Assembly: GCF_035762905.1 (NCBI RefSeq)
Contig: NZ_DASUCC010000151.1
Span: 1-64,000, forward strand
DNA length: 64,000 nucleotides
Source: DASYTH01 sp035762905
GTDB taxonomy: Bacteria; Actinomycetota; Actinomycetes; Mycobacteriales; Pseudonocardiaceae
Direction of reading: 5' to 3'
In this document: piece by piece, positions 34,193-42,353 of the stretch
Position numbering within the stretch: the first letter of the stretch is position 1
Layout of the letters: each line of letters opens with the position of its first letter
The notes under the pieces: model-generated
What the model was told of the DNA's origin: nothing
What the model saw: only the letters and a program-made list of their open reading frames with translations
The model's database searches: none
Program-made: the position numbers and the translations under genes

Positions 34193-34200
34193 ATCATCTG

Positions 34201-35013
34201 GTGTCCACGCCACCGCCGCAGTCGCTGATGTTCACGTTTCTCGGCGACTACCTGTACGACAGCGGCGCCTGCGTGTTCTCCGGCAGCGTGATCGACGTGC
34301 TGTCCCGGCTCGGGGTCAACGAGCACGCCACCCGGTCCACCCTGGCCCGGATGGTCAACCGCGGCCTACTGCGCCGCCAGCGGCACGGCCGGCGGATGTA
34401 CTTCGGCCTCACCCCGCGCACCGTCGAGATCCTGCAGGACGGCGAGCAGCGGATCTGGAAGACCGGCGCCGTCAACCACGACTGGGACGGAACCTGGACC
34501 CTGCTCGGCTTCTCCCTGCCCGAGTCCTGGCAGCGCCAGCGCCACGACCTGCGCTCCCAGCTCGTCTGGGCCGGCTTCGGCCCGCTGCAGGGCGGCCTGT
34601 GGATCGCCCCCGGTCCCGTCACCGTCGACGCGATCGTCGCCGGCCTCGGCCTGGCCGCGCACGTCCGCGTCTTCCGCGCCACGGCCGACCAGCTCACCGA
34701 CATCCCCCAGCTGGTCGACGACGCCTACGATCTCGACCGGCTCGCCACCGGCTACCGCGCCTTCCTGGACCGCTGGGCCGCCCCCGCCCCCGGCCCGTTC
34801 CCGCAGGACCCGCTCGCCGCCCACCTGTCCATCGTCACCGAATGGCTCCGCCTGATCCGCCGCGACCCCCGGCTGCCCGTCGCCCACCTCCCCGACGACT
34901 GGCCCGCCGTCCCGGCCCAGCAAACCTTCCACCGGATCGAAGCCGACCTCGAACGCCCCGCCAGAACCCTGGCCACCGCCCTGCTCGACACCGTCCCCGA
35001 CGAAACCGCCTAG
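34201..35013 (+). CDS. PaaX-family transcriptional regulator
   Basis: A 270-residue regulator like PaaX, the phenylacetyl-CoA-responsive repressor. The N-terminal winged HTH (GVNEHATRSTLARMVNRGLLRRQ) is followed by the PaaX central domain (WDGTWTLLGFSLPESWQRQRHDLRSQLVWAGFGPLQGGLWIAP) and the C-terminal cap. Members usually repress aryl-CoA catabolic operons and are released by aryl-CoA. It starts at a GTG with no ribosome site, perhaps leaderless, and is divergent from the importer/ligase operon, its likely target. Confidence 0.9.
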   Translation: MSTPPPQSLMFTFLGDYLYDSGACVFSGSVIDVLSRLGVNEHATRSTLARMVNRGLLRRQRHGRRMYFGLTPRTVEILQDGEQRIWKTGAVNHDWDGTWTLLGFSLPESWQRQRHDLRSQLVWAGFGPLQGGLWIAPGPVTVDAIVAGLGLAAHVRVFRATADQLTDIPQLVDDAYDLDRLATGYRAFLDRWAAPAPGPFPQDPLAAHLSIVTEWLRLIRRDPRLPVAHLPDDWPAVPAQQTFHRIEADLERPARTLATALLDTVPDETA

Positions 35014-35073
35014 CCGCACGGGCAGCTCGGTCGTTTCCCGGCGCGCGGCGGGGCGGCGTGGGAGCCTTGGCGG

Positions 35074-35637
35074 GTGCGGCTGGGACGGGTTGTGGTGGTG
35101 GGATTGGCCGGGTGGCTCGGGGTGAGCGGCTGCGCGGTGCCGATCGAGGGGGAGCCGCGGGCCGGGGCGGTGGTGTCGAGTGCGCCGGAGGTCGACCCGG
35201 ACAGCCGGGAGGCGCGGTGGATGGATGACTACTGCGCGTTCGGTCAGTACTTCCAGGAGTTGGAGCTGCCGGAGCCGAGGACGACCAGTGATCCGGCGGA
35301 GTTGAAGCGGCAGATCAGCGAGTCGACCGGGCGGATGGTGGAGGTGCTGGACAACGGGCTGGCGAAACTGCGCAAGCTGATGCCGGCGCCGGCCGGCGGC
35401 GTGGACGACGTCATCAACGACCTCATCGAGCATCTGAGCACGGCGCGCGGGTCCATCGCCACCGCGAAGTCCACTGTGGACAACGTGGCCGAGCTGACGG
35501 CGGAGACGGCGCAGGCGGCGCTGGACTCGTTCACCCGCGGCGTGACCAGCCTGCAGGAGGCGGTCAAGCTGCTCGACATCATCGACCTGCCGGACGAGCT
35601 GAAGGACGCCGCCGAGGTGGCGCCGAACTGCCGATGA
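35074..35637 (+). CDS. Putative lipoprotein of unknown function
   Basis: A 187-residue protein I do not recognise. It has a signal peptide (VRLGRVVVVGLAGWLGVSGC) ending in a lipobox at Cys20. The mature part contains two amphipathic helices and a segment RWMDDYCAFGQYFQEL. Its helix-rich pattern (LSTARGSIATAKSTVDNVAEL) suggests a coiled-coil surface protein. Its stop overlaps the start of the following flavoprotein gene (35634-35637), but the two need not be functionally related. Confidence 0.75.
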   Translation: MRLGRVVVVGLAGWLGVSGCAVPIEGEPRAGAVVSSAPEVDPDSREARWMDDYCAFGQYFQELELPEPRTTSDPAELKRQISESTGRMVEVLDNGLAKLRKLMPAPAGGVDDVINDLIEHLSTARGSIATAKSTVDNVAELTAETAQAALDSFTRGVTSLQEAVKLLDIIDLPDELKDAAEVAPNCR

Positions 35638-37214
35638 CGCCGACGGTCGACGCGGTGGTGATCGGCGCCGGGCACAACGGCCTGGTGGCGGCGAACCTGC
35701 TGGCCGACGCGGGCTGGGACGTGCTGGTGCTGGAGGCGGCCGAGGCGCCGGGCGGGGCGGTGCGGACCGCGGAGATCACCGCGCCGGGGTTCCGCAGTGA
35801 CCTGTGCAGCGCGTTCTACCCGCTGGCCGCGGCGTCGCCGGTGCTGACCGGGTTGGGGCTGCAGCGGTACGGCCTGCGCTGGAGGCACGCGCCGGAGGTG
35901 CTGGCGCACGTGTTGCCGGACGGCCGCAGCGTGCTGCTGTCCCGGGACATCGAGCGCACGGCGGAGTCGGTGAGCGCGTTCGCGCCCGGGGACGGGGCCG
36001 CCTGGCGGGCCGAGTTCGAGTACTGGCAAGGGATCCGGGACGACCTGCTGGCGGCGATCCTGCGACCGTTTCCGCCGGTGCGGGCCGGCGCCCGGCTGTG
36101 GCGCACGCTCGGCACCGCGGAACTGGTGCGGCTGGGCCGGACGATGCTGCTGCCCGCCCGCCGGCTGGGGGAGGAGCGGTTCGCCGGGTTGGGCGCGCGG
36201 CTACTGCTTGCCGGCAACGCGATGCACACCGATCTGGGGCCGGACCGGGCCGGCGGCGCGATGTTCGGCTGGCTGCTGTCGATGCTCGGACAGGACGTGG
36301 GGTTCCCGGTGCCGGAGGGCGGCGCCGGGCGGATCACCGAGGCGCTGCTCGCGCGGCTGGCCGAGCGCGGCGGGCGGGTGCACTGCGGCCGGCCGGTGAC
36401 CCGGGTGCTGGTCGCGGGCGGCCGGGCCATGGGGGTGTGCGACGCCGGGGGCGAACCGGTCCGCGCCCGCCGGGCGGTGCTCGCCGACGTGCCCGCCCCG
36501 GCCCTGTACCGCGACCTGGTCGGCGCCGGTCACCTGCCGGCCCGGCTGGTCCGCGACCTCGACCGGTTCCACTGGGACGACGCAACGATCAAGGTGGACT
36601 GGGCGCTGTCCGGGCCGGTGCCGTGGACCGTGCCCGGTGCCGCGCTGGCCGGCACCGTCCATCTCGGCGCCGACCTGGCCGGGCTGTCCGGCGCCGCCGC
36701 GGACCTGACCCGGGGCTGGCTGCCGGCCGCGCCGTTCCTGCTGATCGGCCAGATGACCACGGCCGACCCGACCCGCTCGCCGCCCGGCACGGAGTCGATG
36801 TGGGCCTACACGCACGTGCCCCGCGGGCAACGATGGCCGGCCGACCGGCTGCGCCGGGCCGCCGACCGGATCGAGCGGGCCATCGAACGGCACGCTCCCG
36901 GGTTCACCGGCCGGATCCTGGCGCGGGCGGTGGCCGGCCCGGCCGAACTGCAGGCGCACAACCCGAGCCTGACCGGCGGCGCGATCAACGCCGGCACCGC
37001 CGCGATCCATCAGCAACTGATCTTCCGCCCGGTACCCGGCGCCGGCCGCGCCGACACCCCGATCGACCGGCTGTTCCTGGCCGGCGCCTCCGCCCACCCG
37101 GGCGGCGGCGTGCACGGCGCCCCCGGCGCCAACGCCGCCCGCGCCGCCCTCGCCCGGGCCGGCCGGCTGGGCGGCGCCTACCGGGCCGCGGTGCGACGTG
37201 CCCTGATGGTGTGA
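35634..37214 (+). CDS. FAD-dependent oxidoreductase of the phytoene desaturase (CrtI-like) superfamily
   Basis: A 526-residue flavoprotein. The dinucleotide-binding motif VIGAGHNGLVAANLLADAG is at residues 8-26, then EAAEAPGGAVRTAEI binds FAD, and a C-terminal FAD loop reads LFLAGASAHPGGGVHGAPGANAAR. The fold is that of CrtI-type desaturases and amine-oxidase relatives. No carotenoid synthesis genes (crtB, crtE) lie nearby, so the substrate is unknown. It is convergent with an MFS transporter gene. Confidence 0.88.
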   Translation: MTPTVDAVVIGAGHNGLVAANLLADAGWDVLVLEAAEAPGGAVRTAEITAPGFRSDLCSAFYPLAAASPVLTGLGLQRYGLRWRHAPEVLAHVLPDGRSVLLSRDIERTAESVSAFAPGDGAAWRAEFEYWQGIRDDLLAAILRPFPPVRAGARLWRTLGTAELVRLGRTMLLPARRLGEERFAGLGARLLLAGNAMHTDLGPDRAGGAMFGWLLSMLGQDVGFPVPEGGAGRITEALLARLAERGGRVHCGRPVTRVLVAGGRAMGVCDAGGEPVRARRAVLADVPAPALYRDLVGAGHLPARLVRDLDRFHWDDATIKVDWALSGPVPWTVPGAALAGTVHLGADLAGLSGAAADLTRGWLPAAPFLLIGQMTTADPTRSPPGTESMWAYTHVPRGQRWPADRLRRAADRIERAIERHAPGFTGRILARAVAGPAELQAHNPSLTGGAINAGTAAIHQQLIFRPVPGAGRADTPIDRLFLAGASAHPGGGVHGAPGANAARAALARAGRLGGAYRAAVRRALMV

Positions 37215-37237
37215 CTCGGCCGGTGTCGCGGCGGTGC

Positions 37238-38446
37238 TCACCGGCGCCGCGCTGGTACCGGGTCCCCGACCCGGATGGCCCGGCCGGCGCCGAGGGCGAC
37301 CACGGCCTGGACCGTGATCAGTCCGGCCAGGATGACCAGCGGCACGGTCCAGCCGCCGGTGCGGTCGTGCAGCAGGCCGAACAGCAGTGGGCCGAGGGCG
37401 GCCAACCCGTAGCCGAGGGACTGGCCCATTCCGGACAGGGCCGCCGCCTGGTTGGCGTCCCGGGCGCGCAGCGCGAAGAAGGACAGGGCGAGGGTGATGC
37501 CGACGCCCTGGCTCAGGCCGACCGTGGCGCTCCACAGTGGACTTAGTCCGGGAGCGAGCACGAAACCCAGGTAGGACAACACGCCCAGCAGCGCCGCCCC
37601 GGCGGTGAACAGGCGCTGGTCGGGTAGCCGGCGGACGATCGCCGGGGAGGCGGCCGAGGCGATCAGCCCGGTCAGTTGCATCAGGGCCAGGTACCACCCG
37701 GCGCTCTCCGGGCTGATCCCGTTGGTGTGCAGGATGGACGGCAGCCAGGACACCGCGACGTAGAAGCCGAGCGACTGCAGGCCCATGAACGCGGTCAGCT
37801 GCCAGGCCAGCGGCGAGCGCCAGTGCGCGCGGTCGGTCGCGTGTGGACCGTCGCCTGTTGGCGCGGCATGGCCGCGGAGCCGGGGGATCCAGGCGATGAG
37901 GGCGGCCACAGCGACCACCACCCACAGGCCGAGCGAGGTGCGCCAGCCGCCCGGGGCGGCCTGCGCGACCGGCACCGCGATGCCGGAGCCGAGCATGGCG
38001 AAGCCGCCCATCACGGTGGTGTAGAGCCCGGTGAGCGCCGCGGCGTGGTTCGGGTGGTCCCGTTTGATCAGCCCGGACAGCAGCACGTTCACCAGCCCGA
38101 TGGCGACCCCGATCAGCGCGGTGCCGGCGAACAGCGCGGGATGGCCCGGCACCGACCGGAGCACGATGCCGCCGGCCAGGACGACCAGTGCCGAGCCGAT
38201 CGCCCACTCCAGACCGAGCCGCCGGCCGAATCCCGGGGCCAGCGGGGAGACCACGGCGAAGGCCAGCAGCGGCAGCATGGTCAGCACCCCGGCGGCGGCC
38301 GCGGACATGTCCAGTTCGGACCGGATCTGCTCGAGCAGCGGCCCGACCGAGGTGAACGGCCCGCGCATGGTCGCCGCGACCAGCACGATCCCGGCGAGGA
38401 TCAGCGGGGCGGTCGCGGCCAGGATTCGCGTGGACCGCTCCGGCAC
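37238..38446 (-). CDS. MFS transporter (CynX/NimT-type)
   Basis: A 402-residue major-facilitator protein with twelve predicted helices. The first loop GPFTSVGPLLEQIRSELDMS and the GFGRRLGLEW motif after helix 2 match CynX/NimT-like permeases, which carry cyanate, nitroimidazoles or small organics. The GTG start at 38446 gives VPERSTRIL. It ends 23 bp before the TetR gene start region in the same orientation, so TetR may lie upstream in one transcript. Confidence 0.87.
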   Translation of the reverse strand: MPERSTRILAATAPLILAGIVLVAATMRGPFTSVGPLLEQIRSELDMSAAAAGVLTMLPLLAFAVVSPLAPGFGRRLGLEWAIGSALVVLAGGIVLRSVPGHPALFAGTALIGVAIGLVNVLLSGLIKRDHPNHAAALTGLYTTVMGGFAMLGSGIAVPVAQAAPGGWRTSLGLWVVVAVAALIAWIPRLRGHAAPTGDGPHATDRAHWRSPLAWQLTAFMGLQSLGFYVAVSWLPSILHTNGISPESAGWYLALMQLTGLIASAASPAIVRRLPDQRLFTAGAALLGVLSYLGFVLAPGLSPLWSATVGLSQGVGITLALSFFALRARDANQAAALSGMGQSLGYGLAALGPLLFGLLHDRTGGWTVPLVILAGLITVQAVVALGAGRAIRVGDPVPARRR

Positions 38447-38468
38447 AAGGCCAAGTCAAACAGCCACG

Positions 38469-39095
38469 TCAAACCCGCCACGCCGCGACCGCGCGCCGCA
38501 CCAGGGCCATCAGCGGCTCGTGCAGGCTGGGCAGGCAGGCGGTCTGCCCGGTGCCCACCCGGTTGGTGACCAGCGAGCTGATCGCGGCGACGAGGGCCTC
38601 ACAGGCGAACCGGTCCTCGGGCGTCCTGGCCTCGAGGATCCCCGCGGTGATCTCCACGAACTGGTCCATCAGCGCCATTCGGCGGGCGATCGCCGCCGGC
38701 CCGGCCGCGTAGACCTCGACGTTGAACGTGCGCGCGATGCCCTCGTCCAGGCTCAGCGTGCGCAGGTAGGCGGCGAGCGCGTGGCTGTACCGCTCGGCCG
38801 GGTCGCTCGGTGCTTCGGTCAGCGCGTTGGACACCGCACGCCGGACCGACCGGACGCCGTGGTCGTATGCGGCCAGGAAGCAGTCCTCCTTGCTGCTGAA
38901 CTGCTCGTAGAACGTCTCTCGGGAGACCCCCGCGCCGGCGATCACGTCGGCCACCGAGGTGTGCGCATAGCCCTTCCGGGCCACCGCCGCGGTCATCGCG
39001 GTGAGCATCCGCGTGCGCTGGGAGGCGACCACCTGCTCGCGGCTGAGGCCATGCCGACCCCGGGGCAGTTGCTCCGTGCCCTGGATCGGTCCCAT
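38469..39095 (-). CDS. TetR-family transcriptional regulator
   Basis: A 208-residue TetR regulator. HTH at about residues 30-75 (KGYAHTSVADVIAGAGVSRETFYEQFSSKEDC). The C-terminal ligand domain (SDPAERYSHALAAYLRTLSLDEG) is typical of drug- or lipid-responsive members. The ATG at 39095 is preferred because two perfect inverted repeats occupy 39109-39146 upstream. It is divergent from the OleC-like ligase by 64 bp and co-directional with the MFS gene. Confidence 0.92.
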   Translation of the reverse strand: MGPIQGTEQLPRGRHGLSREQVVASQRTRMLTAMTAAVARKGYAHTSVADVIAGAGVSRETFYEQFSSKEDCFLAAYDHGVRSVRRAVSNALTEAPSDPAERYSHALAAYLRTLSLDEGIARTFNVEVYAAGPAAIARRMALMDQFVEITAGILEARTPEDRFACEALVAAISSLVTNRVGTGQTACLPSLHEPLMALVRRAVAAWRV

Positions 39096-39108
39096 GACGA
39101 AAGAATAG

Positions 39109-39146
39109 TGGTGAACGGGATTGTTCACCACGAACACGGATGTTCG
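39109..39146. promoter_or_regulatory. Two adjacent palindromic operators, likely TetR sites
   Basis: TGGTGAAC-GGGATT-GTTCACCA (39109-39130) has perfect 8-bp arms. Immediately beside it, CGAACA-CGGA-TGTTCG (39131-39146) has perfect 6-bp arms. Both lie in the divergent gap between the TetR gene and the OleC-like gene and share the half-site GAAC/GTTC. Confidence 0.7.
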
Positions 39147-39159
39147 CTAAGATCCGAAC

Positions 39160-40686
39160 ATGGCTCTGTTCGGCCCGCGAGTGGACGACCCGCCGGCTCG
39201 GCTCGTCGAGCTCGCCAGGGCCGAACCCGATGTCCCCGCCCTGATCTGCCCGATGACCCGGCGCTCGCTGACCTTCGCCGAACTGCACCGCGACAGCGAC
39301 ATCCTGGCCCGCGGGCTGGTCGCCCGCGGGGTCGGCCCCGGCGTGCGCGCCGCGCTGGTCATCCCGCCGGGCCCGGACTTCCTCACCACCGCCTTCGCGC
39401 TGCTCAAGACCGGCGCGCTGGCCCTGCTCATCGATCCGGACCTGCGCGGCAAGCGGCTGGCCGAGTGCCTCGACCGGATCGCGCCGCAGGCCTTCATCGG
39501 ACCGCCGGGCCGGCTGTTCGGCTGGGCCCGGCGCCGCCCGCCGGTCAACCACACGCTGGCCGAGTTACGCGCGGCCGGGGCCGCCACGATGGCATTACCC
39601 GGCCTCGACCCGCGGGCGCCGGCCCTGGTGGCGGTGTGCGCGGGCGGCACCGGCGCGCTCTACCGGCGCGAGCAGCTGGCCGGTCAACTCGACGCGCTGG
39701 GCAGCACGTTCGGCTGGCGGCGCGGCGAGGTGGAGCTGACCACCGTCGCGCTGTTCGCGCTGTTCGCGGTCGCCGCCGGCGCCACCGCGGTACTGCTGCC
39801 GCCCCGGCCGGATCCGGCGATGCTGGCCAACTGGGTGACCACCCACGGCGCCACCGGGCTGTCCGGCACGCCCACCGTGCTGGACCGGCTCAGCCACTGG
39901 GTCGGCGGCGTTCCGCTGCCCGGGTTACGCCGGCTGACGGTGTCCGCGGGCGCTCCGGTGCCGGACGACCTGGTGCACCGGTGCCGCGCGATGCTGCCCG
40001 ACGGGGCCGAGCTTTTCCTGTCCTACGGCGGCAACGCGGCGCTGCCGGTGACCGTGCTCGCCGGCGGCGAGCTGCCGGACGCCGGCCAGGAACCCGGCGT
40101 GGGCAGCTGCGTCGGGTCCCCGCTGCCCGGCGCCGAGGTGGAGATCGTCGAGGTGGCCTCCGGGCCGATCGCCGAGTGGGAGGCGCCGCTGCCGGACGGC
40201 GAGCCCGGGGAGATCGTGGTGCGGGCGCCGTGGGTGTCGGCCGAATACCTCGACGACCGGCAGATCACCGCCCTGACCAAGATCCCGCACGCGGACGGCA
40301 CGTTCTTCCACCGCACCGGCGATGTCGGCTACCGCGACCTCAGGGGCCGGATCTGGTTCTGTGGCCGGGCCGGCGAGCGGGTGATCGCCGGGAAGCACAC
40401 CCTGCTGACCGGCCCGTGCGAGGCGGTGTTCAACTCCCACCCGGCGGTGCGGCGCTCGGCGCTGGTCGGCCCGCGGCTGTGCGACGGCGTGCATCCGACG
40501 ATCTGCGTCGAGCTGCACCCCGGCTCGCGGAACACCCTGATGCTGCACAAGGAATTGCTCGATCTCGCGCTGGCCCACGAGCACACCCGGGCCGTGCGTC
40601 ATGTGCTCGTGCACCGCGGTCTTCCGATGAACGGCGGCATCGACCGGGCCGCACTCACCTCCTGGGCGGAGCGTCGCCTGCGCTGA
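39160..40686 (+). CDS. OleC-like AMP-dependent ligase with altered core motifs
   Basis: A 508-residue ANL-family protein most like the OleC group (beta-lactone synthetases), as judged by the C-terminal block CEAVFNSHPAVRRSALVG preceded by WFCGRAGERVIAGKHTL. Two catalytic motifs look degraded. The P-loop reads VCAGGTGALYRREQ where SGSTGxxKGV is expected, so the Lys is absent. The final motif reads MNGGIDRAALTSW where RHNAKI would place the catalytic Lys. The A7 motif TGDVGYRDLRG is intact. It may have lost adenylation activity or act on a changed substrate. Divergent TetR operators suggest tight control. Confidence 0.8.
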   Translation: MALFGPRVDDPPARLVELARAEPDVPALICPMTRRSLTFAELHRDSDILARGLVARGVGPGVRAALVIPPGPDFLTTAFALLKTGALALLIDPDLRGKRLAECLDRIAPQAFIGPPGRLFGWARRRPPVNHTLAELRAAGAATMALPGLDPRAPALVAVCAGGTGALYRREQLAGQLDALGSTFGWRRGEVELTTVALFALFAVAAGATAVLLPPRPDPAMLANWVTTHGATGLSGTPTVLDRLSHWVGGVPLPGLRRLTVSAGAPVPDDLVHRCRAMLPDGAELFLSYGGNAALPVTVLAGGELPDAGQEPGVGSCVGSPLPGAEVEIVEVASGPIAEWEAPLPDGEPGEIVVRAPWVSAEYLDDRQITALTKIPHADGTFFHRTGDVGYRDLRGRIWFCGRAGERVIAGKHTLLTGPCEAVFNSHPAVRRSALVGPRLCDGVHPTICVELHPGSRNTLMLHKELLDLALAHEHTRAVRHVLVHRGLPMNGGIDRAALTSWAERRLR

Positions 40687-40711
40687 TAGCGGGCGCGACC
40701 GGGGGTCCACC

Positions 40712-40740
40712 GGCCGGGCGGTAGCGGATGCCGCCCGGCC
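40712..40740 (+). terminator. Hairpin terminator after the OleC-like gene
   Basis: GGCCGGGCGG and CCGCCCGGCC form a perfect 10-bp stem with a 9-base loop, 26 bp after the stop codon. No T-run follows, as is usual for high-GC hosts. Confidence 0.55.
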
Positions 40741-40774
40741 GGCCTCATTCGGCGAAGCGCCGGCCAGCACGCTG

Positions 40775-40909
40775 GTGCTCGGGCTGGGTACCCCCGGATG
40801 GCTGATTCTCGGCGCTCTGTTTCCGCTCGCCGGCGTCGCCGTCCGGCTGGTGCTGCCCGCCGTCCACTTGGGCCGCGCGCCCGGACGGGTTGCGGTCGCA
40901 TCCTGCTGA
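40775..40909 (+). CDS. Possible 44-residue membrane peptide
   Basis: A GTG-started frame encodes one hydrophobic helix (WLILGALFPLAGVAVRLVLP) and an Arg-rich end. No ribosome site is evident. It could be a small membrane protein, a remnant of a transporter, or chance. It lies alone between the OleC-like terminator and the sugar kinase. Confidence 0.2.
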   Translation: MLGLGTPGWLILGALFPLAGVAVRLVLPAVHLGRAPGRVAVASC

Positions 40910-40949
40910 CCTAGATTGACCGGGTGACTTCTCGCCCGGTTGCCGCGAC

Positions 40950-42353
40950 GTGACGGACCGGCCGGTCTTGCTGGCCGGGGTCGACGTCGGCAGCACCAAC
41001 TGCAAGGTGGGTGTGTACACCGCCGCGGGCGAGCGGGTTGCCCAACAGCGCCGCCCGACCGGGCGCGACGCCGCCGAACTGGTGGCCGGCGTGCTCGAGG
41101 ACCTGACCGCCTGCGTCGAACGGGCCGGCGCGCCGCCCGAGGCGGTCGGGATCACCGGCATGGCCGAGACCGGGGTGGCGCTGGACGACGAGTTGCGGCC
41201 GATGCTGCCGATGCTGCGCTGGGACGATCCGCGCGGCGGCGAGGACGCCGGCACGATCGAGGAGTTGCTCGGCCGGGCGGCGCTGTTCGACGCCACCGGC
41301 GTGCGGCTGGCCGCCAAGACCCCGTTGGCCCGCTGGCTGGGGCTGCGCCGGCGCCGGCCGGAGGTGCACGAGGGGATGCGGATCTGGGTGGGTGCCGCGG
41401 ACCTGGTCGCCTGCGCGCTCACCGGGGAGCCGGTGACCGACCCGACGCTGGCCGGCCGGACCGGGGCGTTCAACCAGCACACCGGCGCCTGGGACGAGGA
41501 CCTGGCCGCGGCCGCCGGGCTGGGACCCGAGCGGCTGCCCCGGGTCGCCACCGGGGTGGCCGGCCGGGTCGCCGGCGACTCCGGCGGGCTGCGCGCCGGC
41601 ACCCCGGTCGTGGTCGCCGGGCACGACCATCTGGTGGCCTCGTGGGCCGCCGGTGCCCGGGCTCCCGGCGTGACCGTGGACTCGATGGGAACTGCCGAGG
41701 CCGTGCTGACGTTGACCGAAACGCCACCGGGTCGTTCAGCGATGGCCCGGGGGATGTCGTGGAACAGATACGTCGACGGTGCGCACTGGGCGCTGGTGTC
41801 CGGGTTCCCGGGCAGCGGGCGGCTGGCGTGGTGGGCGTCGGACCGGCTGCTCGGTACGCCCGGTCCGGCGGCGTTCCACCGGCTGGTGCGCGAGGTTCCG
41901 CGGCCGACCGGGATCGTCGTGCAGCCCTACCTTTCCGGTCGGGCGGCACCGGCACCCGACCCGACGCGCCGGATGACCCTGCATGGGGTGACCGCGGCAC
42001 ACGGGCCGGCGGACCTCGCGGTCGCCGTGCTCGAGGGGGCCTGTTTCCAGGTGCGGTGGATGGCCGAGGACCAGGCCGAGATCCACGGCATGGCACCCGG
42101 GACCGGGCTGGTGCTCGGCGGTCCGTCCCGCAACGAGACCTGGATGCGGATCAAGGGCGACGTGCTGCCCGGCCCGGCCCGGCTGTGCGCCGTCGCCGAC
42201 GCGGCCGTCGTCGGGTCGGCGTTGCTCGCCGGCCGGGCCCTCGGCCTCGATCCGGACGTGCTTCCTTCGCTGGCACTGCCCCGCGACACCGACCGGGCCG
42301 CGCGGTACCAGAAGATCTACACCGACGACTTTCTGCGGGAGGCAACACGATGA
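40950..42353 (+). CDS. FGGY-family carbohydrate kinase
   Basis: A 467-residue sugar kinase of the hexokinase-actin fold. N-terminal ATP/substrate motif GVDVGSTNCKVGVYTAAGERV, MAETGVALDDELRPM, the central HDHLVASWAAGAR, and the C-terminal FGGY-type segment VLGGPSRNETWMRIKGDVL. The sugar specificity (xylulose, gluconate, tagatose or another) is not deducible. It starts at a GTG with no clear ribosome site. Its stop overlaps the start of a class I aldolase (ATGA), so phosphorylation and cleavage of one sugar are probably consecutive steps. No transporter is adjacent. Confidence 0.88.
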   Translation: MTDRPVLLAGVDVGSTNCKVGVYTAAGERVAQQRRPTGRDAAELVAGVLEDLTACVERAGAPPEAVGITGMAETGVALDDELRPMLPMLRWDDPRGGEDAGTIEELLGRAALFDATGVRLAAKTPLARWLGLRRRRPEVHEGMRIWVGAADLVACALTGEPVTDPTLAGRTGAFNQHTGAWDEDLAAAAGLGPERLPRVATGVAGRVAGDSGGLRAGTPVVVAGHDHLVASWAAGARAPGVTVDSMGTAEAVLTLTETPPGRSAMARGMSWNRYVDGAHWALVSGFPGSGRLAWWASDRLLGTPGPAAFHRLVREVPRPTGIVVQPYLSGRAAPAPDPTRRMTLHGVTAAHGPADLAVAVLEGACFQVRWMAEDQAEIHGMAPGTGLVLGGPSRNETWMRIKGDVLPGPARLCAVADAAVVGSALLAGRALGLDPDVLPSLALPRDTDRAARYQKIYTDDFLREATR

